64,000 nucleotides of DNA from Pseudomaricurvus alkylphenolicus (GTDB lineage: Bacteria > Pseudomonadota > Gammaproteobacteria > Pseudomonadales > Cellvibrionaceae). Shown piece after piece: positions 8,240-15,154 of this stretch; position 1 is the first letter of the stretch, and each line of letters starts with the position of its first letter. The stretch lies in the NCBI RefSeq assembly GCF_011683955.1, contig NZ_JAAQPI010000008.1:186001-250000 (forward strand), given 5' to 3'. Under the pieces are notes generated by a model. That model was given only the letters and a program-made list of their open reading frames with translations. It was not told where the DNA came from and searched no databases. The translations under genes and the position numbers were made by a program.

Positions 8240-9424
8240 ATGACACAATTCGACGATATTCGACCCTTTAACGACAGCGAAGTGGCGGCGGCGATCGCCA
8301 GGGTGCTGGATTCTGCGGAGCTGATCGACGGGGTATCCCGGCTGCGTTTTCCGCGTCTGACCCAGGCTTTGCCCTGGTTGCTACGCCCACTCATCAAGCA
8401 AGTGTTGCGCCGTCAGTTTCGGCAGGTATCCAGCGTGCGTCAGGTGCAGGAAATAGTTGCTGTCTACCTGCGTGGCATGATTGGAAAAAAGGTTGATCAA
8501 CTGACCTTTTCCGGACTCGACCATCTCGATCGCTCCAAACGTTACCTGTTTATCAGTAATCATCGTGATATTGCGATGGATCCCGCATTCGTGAATTGGG
8601 CGCTTTACCTGAACGACTTTGATACCGTTCGTATTGCCATTGGCGATAACCTTCTTACCAAACCTTATGTGTCGGATCTGATGCGGCTGAACAAGAGTTT
8701 TATCGTGAACCGTTCCGCGTCCAGTAATCGCGAGAAATTCAAAGCCTCAAAGCATCTATCCTCGTATATCCATCACTCCATCAACGAGGAAAACAGCAAT
8801 ATTTGGATTGCACAGCGCGAGGGACGGGCGAAAGATGGCCTGGATGCGACCAATAGCGCGATAGTCAGTATGCTCGCGCTCAGCCGACCTAAGTCTGTAG
8901 ATTTTGCAGACTTTGTACGTGAACTCCATATCGTACCAGTGGCGATTTCTTATGAGTGGGACCCCTGTGATTCGGCCAAAGCCAATGAACTCTATGCATT
9001 TCAGCAGCAAGGCAGCTACGAAAAGCAAGAGCATGAGGATGTCGCCAGCATTGCTGCCGGTATCGCCGGTGAAAAGGGGTGTGTGCATATCGCCTTTGGT
9101 GAGCCGCTGAATGCCGACTTTGACAGCACGGATGCTGTGGCAGCGGAAATTGACCGACAAGTCTGGGGCAACTATGTCCTGCACCCGAGCAATCTGCTGG
9201 CTTATGAGAGACTGCACGGTCATCTTCCCGAGCTGCCGGTTGGGGCAAAGGCTACCGCTTTCGAACCCGATCGCTTTAACCTCCAGCGCCAGGAATTGGA
9301 GCGACGCCTGGCTCTGGTACCTGAGGCGCAACGGGATATTTTCCTGGGTATTTATGCCAACCCTGTGGTCAACAAGCTGCCGTCGACCCCGGCCTCCGGC
9401 GATCGCGGCCCGGCCGCTGCTTGA
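8240..9424 (+). CDS. PlsC-like glycerolipid acyltransferase
   Basis: 394 residues with an acyltransferase core at about 95-300. Motif I reads NHRDIAMD (N107 to D114), so the His and Asp are five residues apart instead of four as in canonical PlsC (HX4D); related bacterial acyltransferases with NHRD share this. Motif III appears as REGRAKDG (around 194), the equivalent of FPEGTRS. Phospholipid acylation at the membrane is likely, but the acyl donor and acceptor cannot be inferred. There is no obvious transmembrane anchor. The neighbouring acyl-CoA dehydrogenase pair downstream on the same strand fits a lipid or acyl-CoA context. Confidence 0.7.
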   Translation: MTQFDDIRPFNDSEVAAAIARVLDSAELIDGVSRLRFPRLTQALPWLLRPLIKQVLRRQFRQVSSVRQVQEIVAVYLRGMIGKKVDQLTFSGLDHLDRSKRYLFISNHRDIAMDPAFVNWALYLNDFDTVRIAIGDNLLTKPYVSDLMRLNKSFIVNRSASSNREKFKASKHLSSYIHHSINEENSNIWIAQREGRAKDGLDATNSAIVSMLALSRPKSVDFADFVRELHIVPVAISYEWDPCDSAKANELYAFQQQGSYEKQEHEDVASIAAGIAGEKGCVHIAFGEPLNADFDSTDAVAAEIDRQVWGNYVLHPSNLLAYERLHGHLPELPVGAKATAFEPDRFNLQRQELERRLALVPEAQRDIFLGIYANPVVNKLPSTPASGDRGPAAA

Positions 9425-9571
9425 TAGAAAAAGCCCTATAGCTTGAGCGCTGCCGCCCTCTCGGCAGCCCGCTTTCCCTGCTAATCTTAATTTCAGTGAT
9501 TCGGAGCTACTGAGGCTCCGGGTGTGACTTTGATACCAAACCACCCAGCAATAACTGAGAGAGACAAAACA

Positions 9572-10741
9572 GTGGATACGACTTTTTCAGCAGAGGATCT
9601 CGCCTTTCGCGACGAGGTTCGGGCGTTCCTGACCGAAGCCTACGATGATGATCTCAAAGCCAGACTGGCCGATAAAGCAACCTACAAGGAAGCTCAAATA
9701 GAATGGCAGCGCCGAGTCAATGCCAAAGGATGGGCGGCGCCCGGTTGGCCTGCCGAATATGGTGGCTGTAGCTGGAGTGCCACGCAAAGCTTTATCTATG
9801 AAAACGAGCGCTCTGCTGCAGGTGCGCCGGATATGTTGCCCTTTGGATTGAAAATGGTCGCGCCGGTCATTTACACCTTCGGCAACGATGAGCAGAAACA
9901 ACGATTCTTGCCCCGCATTTTGAACAGTGATGATTGGTGGTGTCAGGGATATTCCGAGCCGGGTGCCGGATCTGATCTCGCCTCTCTGAAAACCCGAGCT
10001 GAGGTGGATGGTGACGATTACATCGTCAACGGCGCTAAAATCTGGACCTCCTACGCTCAATACGCAGACTGGATTTTCTGCCTGGTGCGAACGGATTCTT
10101 CAGGCAAGAAACAGGACGGCATCAGCTTTCTGCTGATCGATATGAAGACTCCGGGTATCAAAGTGAATCCGATTATCGGAATCGATAATCGCCACACATT
10201 GAACGAGGTCGAGTTCAACAACGTGCGTGTCCCCAAAGCCAACCTGATTGGTGAGCAGGACAAGGGTTGGACCTATGCCAAAGCTCTTCTCGCCCATGAA
10301 CGCACGGCAATTGCCGGCGTGGCTGCATCGAAAAAAGAGCTGGCGGAAATTCGCGAGATTGCCGGGCGGGAGTTGTCTGGCGGTATCGCCCTGAGCAGTG
10401 ATCCCTTGTTCCAGAAAAACCTGACGGATATTGAGATCGAATTGATGGCTCTGGAATATACGGAATTGCGAGTGCTGGCAAAAGCAGCGAGCGGCGCACA
10501 CCCCGGACCGGAATCTTCGCTGCTGAAAATCAAGGGCACCGAAATTCAGCAGGCTCTGCAGAAGCTGCGGCTCGATGTGGCTGGCCACTATGCGGGCATC
10601 CAAACGGAGGAAGCCGTCGGCAATGAGTACGCCGACAAGGCCCGTGTTGACTACATGTACGGTCGTGCGGCTACCGTTTATGGCGGATCCAATGAAGTTC
10701 AGAAAAACATCATTGCGAAATTCGTCCTGGGTTTGAAATAA
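9572..10741 (+). CDS. Acyl-CoA dehydrogenase, large subunit-like (PimC type)
   Basis: 389 residues of the flavin acyl-CoA dehydrogenase family. The FAD/substrate segment WCQGYSEPGAGSDLASL and IVNGAKIWTSYAQYADW are typical, and it resembles the PimC-like large subunits that pair with a smaller partner. The C-terminal segment that holds the catalytic Glu in MCAD-type enzymes (YEGT) reads YGGSNEVQK here, so that Glu is absent. The GTG start at 9572 is preferred (GAGAGAGAC just upstream); another in-frame GTG is at 9524. It lies 26 bases before the second dehydrogenase, so the two are probably one operon and one heteromer. Confidence 0.82.
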   Translation: MDTTFSAEDLAFRDEVRAFLTEAYDDDLKARLADKATYKEAQIEWQRRVNAKGWAAPGWPAEYGGCSWSATQSFIYENERSAAGAPDMLPFGLKMVAPVIYTFGNDEQKQRFLPRILNSDDWWCQGYSEPGAGSDLASLKTRAEVDGDDYIVNGAKIWTSYAQYADWIFCLVRTDSSGKKQDGISFLLIDMKTPGIKVNPIIGIDNRHTLNEVEFNNVRVPKANLIGEQDKGWTYAKALLAHERTAIAGVAASKKELAEIREIAGRELSGGIALSSDPLFQKNLTDIEIELMALEYTELRVLAKAASGAHPGPESSLLKIKGTEIQQALQKLRLDVAGHYAGIQTEEAVGNEYADKARVDYMYGRAATVYGGSNEVQKNIIAKFVLGLK

Positions 10742-10767
10742 GCGGCGAAGATAACGGAGTTTTGACC

Positions 10768-11895
10768 ATGAATTTTGATTACACCGAAGAACAAAACATG
10801 CTCAAAGATAGCGTTGCGCGCTTTGTGCAAGATCAGTATGACTTCGAAGCCCGCTGCAAAGTGGCGGCATTGGAGGAAGGATACAGCGCGGACAACTGGA
10901 AGACGTTTGCCGAGCTGGGTTGGTTGTCCATTCCCTTTGCCGAAGAACACGGTGGTTTTGGCGGCAATGTTGTGGATACCATGCTGCTGATGGAAGAGCT
11001 GGGTAAGGGGCTGGTGCTGGAGCCGTTCCTGGCCACAGTTGTGCTGTTTGGGGGCCTGTTGAGTCGTGGTGCAGCAGATCAGCAGCAATATATCGGCTCG
11101 GTGATTGAGGGCAGCTTGCAAGGCGCTTTCGCATACGCTGAACGTCAGAGCCGATTCAATTTGAATGATGTTGCCACTCAGGCAATCGCCAATGGCGACG
11201 GTTATCGTCTCAACGGCGAAAAGATTGTGGTGCTCAATGGCGCCGTGGCGGATAAGCTGATTGTTTCGGCGCGGACCTCTGGATCACAGTTGGACAGTGC
11301 CGGTATCAGTCTGTTTCTTGTCGATGCCAATGCCAAAGGTGTTGCACGCCAGGGTTATCGCATGATGGATGGGCAAAAGGTGGCGAATATTCTGCTTCAG
11401 GATGTTGAGGTCACATCGGCTGATCTGGTGGGTGAATTGGACCAGGGGTTGGCGCTTATGCAATCCGTGATCAGCGAAGCCACCGTCGCCGTGGGCGCTG
11501 AGGCGGTTGGCATTATGGATAAGCTGCAGGCAACGACGGTGGAGTACACGAAAACCCGTGAGCAGTTTGGAGTCGCCATTGGTTCGTTCCAGGCACTGCA
11601 GCACCGCATGGTGGAAATGTTTATGGCCTGCGAGCAAACCCGCTCTCTGTTGTACCGTGCAGCTTGTTCACAGTCGGCAGATCAGGCACAAGCGGATCGC
11701 GATGTCCTGGCATTAAAGGTCATGGTCGGACGAGCCGGCAAACTGGTGGGCGATGAGGCATTCCAGCTGCACGGCGGGATTGGCATGACCGATGAGCTGG
11801 ATGTCGGGCACTATGTCAAACGACTGATGATGATCAATACGCTCTTTGGTGATGCCGACTTCAGTCAGCAGCGTTTTGCCGAATTGGCCGGGTGA
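10768..11895 (+). CDS. Acyl-CoA dehydrogenase, small subunit-like (PimD type)
   Basis: 375 residues; the second member of an acyl-CoA dehydrogenase pair. N-terminal FDYTEEQNMLKDSVARFV and the C-terminal HGGIGMTDELDVGHYVKRL (near 345) are family hallmarks. The C-terminus ends INTLFGDADF, without the MCAD-type catalytic YEGT Glu. Compared with the upstream gene, the middle FAD-binding segment is weaker, as in PimD-like subunits of heterotetrameric enzymes. ATG at 10768 follows GGAG at 10756-10759. The substrate is unknown; in related systems such pairs dehydrogenate CoA thioesters of dicarboxylic or ring-derived acids (known of the family, not shown here). Confidence 0.82.
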   Translation: MNFDYTEEQNMLKDSVARFVQDQYDFEARCKVAALEEGYSADNWKTFAELGWLSIPFAEEHGGFGGNVVDTMLLMEELGKGLVLEPFLATVVLFGGLLSRGAADQQQYIGSVIEGSLQGAFAYAERQSRFNLNDVATQAIANGDGYRLNGEKIVVLNGAVADKLIVSARTSGSQLDSAGISLFLVDANAKGVARQGYRMMDGQKVANILLQDVEVTSADLVGELDQGLALMQSVISEATVAVGAEAVGIMDKLQATTVEYTKTREQFGVAIGSFQALQHRMVEMFMACEQTRSLLYRAACSQSADQAQADRDVLALKVMVGRAGKLVGDEAFQLHGGIGMTDELDVGHYVKRLMMINTLFGDADFSQQRFAELAG

Positions 11896-11915
11896 TATTG
11901 AACAGGCCGTGCGGG

Positions 11916-12830
11916 TCAGGCGGGCTCCATATCCCCGCAGACCCGATTGCGGCCCTGTTCTTTGGCCTGGTAGAGCAATCGGTCTGCACGGCGCAACATC
12001 TCATCAAAATCCTGATCGCTGGCGCTGATGGTGGTTGTGCCGAGGCTGATGGTAAATGAGATGTGATTATTTTCGAAGCAAACCCGGTGCTGCTCAGCGG
12101 CGCTTCTCAATCGTTCTGCTACCGCCAACACCCCTTCTGCATCGGTATCCGGGCAGCAGATCGCAAACTCCTCACCACCGAAACGGCCCACTATTTCCGA
12201 GCTTCTTCCCACCTCTTTACACAGATCTGTGAGAGCGATTAATGCCTGGTCGCCACCCGGATGACCATACTTGTCATTGATGCCTTTGAATTTATCCACA
12301 TCGAGCATAATCAGGGATACCGGGCGCCCATGCCGTCTTGCTTTGGCGAACTCCGCGTTGGCCAGATGCAGAAAGTGGCGCCGGTTGTAGACTTCTGTCA
12401 GGGGGTCCAATGACGCCAGCCGTGCCAGCAGGCTATTGGCCTCGCGAAGTTGCCGCTGGCTTTCCTGCAGGCGCAGTGCCGAGCGCATGCGCGCCGCCAG
12501 AACCGGGTAGATAAACGGCTTGGTCACGTAATCATAGGCGCCGACATCGAGGGCATCGATAATGGAATCGTCGTCGTCATTGGCGGACACCATAATAACG
12601 GGAATATTGCGCGACTCGGCACTGGCCTGAAGGTGTGTGAGCGTCTCGGTACCGCTCATGCCCGGCATCATAAGGTCCAGCAGAATCAGATCCGGGTGTT
12701 CGTCAGCGGTAATCTGAAGGCACTGTTCACCACTGCGGGCAGACAGGACCTGATGGCCGTCGTCCTCGAGGTTGAAGCACAGCAGTGTTATGTTGTCTTC
12801 AATATCATCAACAACCAGAATTTTGGCCAT
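11916..12830 (-). CDS. REC-GGDEF response regulator, diguanylate cyclase
   Basis: 304 residues: receiver domain (1-120, phospho-acceptor D52 in LDLMMPG, Lys in TKPF) and GGDEF domain (about 145-300) with active site GGEEF. The position of the inhibitory RxxD site reads RSSE, so the Asp is replaced by Glu and feedback inhibition by c-di-GMP may be weakened (inference). Predicted cytosolic c-di-GMP synthase under phosphorelay control, without a linked kinase. It is convergent with the acyl-CoA dehydrogenase gene, 20 bases apart. The two GGDEF regulators here are only about 40-50 percent alike by eye, so they are not a tandem duplication. Confidence 0.88.
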   Translation of the reverse strand: MAKILVVDDIEDNITLLCFNLEDDGHQVLSARSGEQCLQITADEHPDLILLDLMMPGMSGTETLTHLQASAESRNIPVIMVSANDDDDSIIDALDVGAYDYVTKPFIYPVLAARMRSALRLQESQRQLREANSLLARLASLDPLTEVYNRRHFLHLANAEFAKARRHGRPVSLIMLDVDKFKGINDKYGHPGGDQALIALTDLCKEVGRSSEIVGRFGGEEFAICCPDTDAEGVLAVAERLRSAAEQHRVCFENNHISFTISLGTTTISASDQDFDEMLRRADRLLYQAKEQGRNRVCGDMEPA

Positions 12831-12950
12831 TCAAGTTCCGCGCAGTCAATTGTTGCCAGAAAGTATAGTAAAGAAAGCCCGATTGCGACTACTGTCCCGT
12901 TATTAATGCTTGAAGGAGTATTAGACCCGGCATTAGTGAGTGGACCCGAT

Positions 12951-13361
12951 CTACTCAAAAGCCTCCCGTTGGTGCAGTAACAGGGCCTGGGCAAAAATCA
13001 GGCTGTCCTGCTGGTCAAACAGCTCCTCGTTGGGGAACAGAGGTTGTGGCCGATCACAGCGAGTAAACAGATCCTCCTGATAGTTAAGTGGATCCAGATG
13101 CTCAATCATATATTCCAGCACATCGATGATGACCTTCTGCCAGTCGTCCTGCTGCAGCAGGTGCAGGGGGCAGTTGAACACCAAATGATCGATCATCGCG
13201 GTAGTCGGTTTGGCCAGTCGGGGCTGAATGGCATGTATTTCATCTCGCAGGTGTTTGATAATCCGCGCCACCTGGCGATAGCGATTATTCGCAGAATAGG
13301 TGGTTGTGGGTTCATGGACGCGGTGATGCTGTGAAGTGCTAAGTCCTCTCACGATCTCCAT
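12951..13361 (-). CDS. Small protein resembling a nucleotidyltransferase C-terminal domain
   Basis: 136 residues, not recognised with certainty. The pattern NNRYRQVARIIKHLRDEI, followed about 20 residues later by IDHLVFNCP and a W-x6-DVLEYM helix, resembles the helical C-terminal half of nucleotidyltransferases of the CBASS/SMODS kind, but no catalytic GS...DxD half is present here or beside it. It may be a stand-alone domain or a remnant. The start is uncertain: ATG at 13361 abuts a GGAG, while GTG at 13352 has better spacing. It follows a 58-residue gene (13394-13570) with a 32-base gap, suggesting co-transcription. Function is unknown. Confidence 0.5.
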   Translation of the reverse strand: MEIVRGLSTSQHHRVHEPTTTYSANNRYRQVARIIKHLRDEIHAIQPRLAKPTTAMIDHLVFNCPLHLLQQDDWQKVIIDVLEYMIEHLDPLNYQEDLFTRCDRPQPLFPNEELFDQQDSLIFAQALLLHQREAFE

Positions 13362-13393
13362 CTCCGTTGGGATTGCCGGTCGTAGGTTGCTGC

Positions 13394-13570
13394 TTAGTGC
13401 AGAGTGTCGTCAGTTTGGCCGTCGATGAGGGGTGGGGCAGTTGGTGGTGCGCTGTTGGTAATATCATGCTTCAGGCGCTTAACCACTTGGGTTAACACGT
13501 CGAGCGTTTGGTCCAATTGATCCAAAGTGATCAGGATGTCCTCATTGTTGAGGCGTGGCTGTTGGTTCAT
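13394..13570 (-). CDS. 58-residue small protein, possible coiled coil
   Basis: A short ORF starting MNQQPRLNNEDI, with a strong ribosome binding site (GAGGGAAA) just upstream of the ATG at 13570. Residues 10-38 have leucine/isoleucine/valine at heptad-like spacing (ITLDQLDQTLDVLTQVVKRL), suggesting a short helix or coiled coil, followed by a Pro-rich stretch and an acidic tail ending DDTLH. It is not recognised as a family. It precedes the nucleotidyltransferase-like gene in the same direction. The ribosome binding site and helical pattern favour a real gene, but no homologue could be checked. Confidence 0.5.
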   Translation of the reverse strand: MNQQPRLNNEDILITLDQLDQTLDVLTQVVKRLKHDITNSAPPTAPPLIDGQTDDTLH

Positions 13571-13639
13571 GATGTTTCCCTCGGTGTTTCAGCCAACCGC
13601 AATTCGTCGGCACGGCTGAGCAGTCAGTTGCCATCAGTA

Positions 13640-13677
13640 TGGCAAAAGCCTAGTGCTCCAGCGGTGTTTGCTGGAGC
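13640..13677 (-). terminator. Candidate terminator downstream of nrdB
   Basis: A perfect 8-bp stem GCTCCAGC (13655-13662) pairs with GCTGGAGC (13670-13677), loop of 7. In the minus direction it is followed within 8 bases by CTTTTG. It is about 100 bases past the nrdB stop. The U-tract is short, so efficiency is uncertain. Confidence 0.45.
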
Positions 13678-13775
13678 GGGGATCAACTGCAACAGCGATT
13701 CGCTGTTTAATCCCGAGGCAATTCTTTTGGTTTCTCCCCCTATCGCTTCGATCAAGCGGGAGGGGGAGCAGCGGA

Positions 13776-15083
13776 TCAATCCCAGCTCAGGGCGCCACCT
13801 GTCTGGTATTCAATCACGCGGGTCTCAAAGAAGTTTTTCTCTTTGCGCAGGTCCATGATTTCGCTCATCCATGGGAATGGGTTTTGAACCCCCGGGAACT
13901 GCTCGGGCAGACCCAGCTGTGCCAATCTGCGGTTGGCAATAAACTGCAGGTATTCTTCCATCATGGCTGCGTTCATGCCCAGTACACCACGAGGCATGGA
14001 GTCGCGGGCGTAGGCGATTTCCAACTCGGTACCTTCCAGAATCATCTGGGTCACTTCTTCCTGGAACTCGGCGCTCCACAGATGCGGGTTCTCCAGCTTG
14101 ATTTGGTTAATCACATCGATACCAAAGTTCAAGTGCATGGATTCATCGCGAAGAATGTACTGGAACTGCTCTGCAACACCGGTCATTTTGTTACGGCGAC
14201 CCATGGACAGAATCTGGGTAAAACCGCAATAGAAGAAAATACCCTCGGTAACGCAGTAGAAACCTACCAGATTGCGCAGCAATTCCTGATCGGTTTCGGG
14301 GGTGCCTGTCTGGAAGTGGGGGTTGGAAATGCCCTGTGTATGGTCGATGCTCCAGGCTGCTTTTTTAGCAACGCTGGGGACCTCGCGATACATATTGAAC
14401 ACTTCGCCTTCGTCCATACCCAGGGATTCCACACAGTACTGGTAGGCGTGCGTATGAATGGCTTCTTCAAAGGCCTGGCGCAACAGGTACTGGCGTGCTT
14501 CCGGGTTGGTGATATGGCGGTAGATGGCCAGAATCAGGTTGTTGGCAACCAGGCTGTCAGCGGTAGAGAAATAGCCGAGAGAGCGCATGACAATGCGACG
14601 TTCGTCTTCGGTGAGGCCGTCGGCACTTTTCCAAAGGGCGATGTCCGCCGTCATATTCACTTCCTGGGGCATCCAGTGATTGGCACAGCCGTCCAGGTAT
14701 TTCTGCCAGGCCCAGTCGTATTTAAATGGCACCAGCTGGTTGAGATCGGCGCGGCAATTAATCATGCGCTTCTCATCCACCTCAATTCGAGCCGCTCCCA
14801 TTTCCAGCTCTTCGAGTCCTGGAGTGGGGTCCATGTCGGCAACTGCGCGTTGCGCTTTTTGTACGGCGGTTTCGTCAGCTGCAGGTGCCGTCTTGGTTTG
14901 CTCTTCAGCGGTGGCCGTATTCACGACAACGGGCTCGGCGGGTTCTGGCGCCGTGTATGCAGGGGCTTCCTCTTTTACGGTTGGCTGCTCAGCCGTCTGT
15001 TGCAAAACGGGTTCTGCAGGTTGCGGCGCAGCGGGTGGTGGCGTAACTGTAGAGTCTTCTTGGTAATCATCCCAGCTCAGCAT
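13776..15083 (-). CDS. nrdB: Ribonucleotide reductase class Ia, beta subunit
   Basis: 435 residues; makes the diferric tyrosyl radical used by NrdA to reduce ribonucleotides. The metal and radical site is intact: E207-x2-H210 and radical Tyr214 in [12 protein letters not shown], with the later ligands in the EGIFFYCGF and [10 protein letters not shown] region. Residues 1 to about 95 are a low-complexity Ala/Pro/Glu/Thr linker absent from enteric NrdB but present in Pseudomonas-type proteins. The N-terminus MLSWDDY echoes the C-terminal GGALSWD, the tail that docks on NrdA. Downstream of nrdA in the same operon, with a 71-base gap between them. Confidence 0.95.
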   Translation of the reverse strand: MLSWDDYQEDSTVTPPPAAPQPAEPVLQQTAEQPTVKEEAPAYTAPEPAEPVVVNTATAEEQTKTAPAADETAVQKAQRAVADMDPTPGLEELEMGAARIEVDEKRMINCRADLNQLVPFKYDWAWQKYLDGCANHWMPQEVNMTADIALWKSADGLTEDERRIVMRSLGYFSTADSLVANNLILAIYRHITNPEARQYLLRQAFEEAIHTHAYQYCVESLGMDEGEVFNMYREVPSVAKKAAWSIDHTQGISNPHFQTGTPETDQELLRNLVGFYCVTEGIFFYCGFTQILSMGRRNKMTGVAEQFQYILRDESMHLNFGIDVINQIKLENPHLWSAEFQEEVTQMILEGTELEIAYARDSMPRGVLGMNAAMMEEYLQFIANRRLAQLGLPEQFPGVQNPFPWMSEIMDLRKEKNFFETRVIEYQTGGALSWD

Positions 15084-15154
15084 GTCTATTTTCCTGTGTC
15101 TAATCCTGTTTACTGTTCCTGACGGTCTTTCTGTCGGTTGGCTCTAGCCGCCGC

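Noticed and set aside
13734-13768. CTCCCCC/GGGGGAG hairpin just after nrdB as terminator
   Set aside because: No U-tract follows in either direction; the stem at 13655-13677 is a better terminator candidate.
13653-15122. Long open frame on the plus strand opposite nrdB
   Set aside because: It mirrors nrdB, has no ribosome binding site or family similarity, and its Gly/His/Phe-rich composition is that of an antisense shadow.
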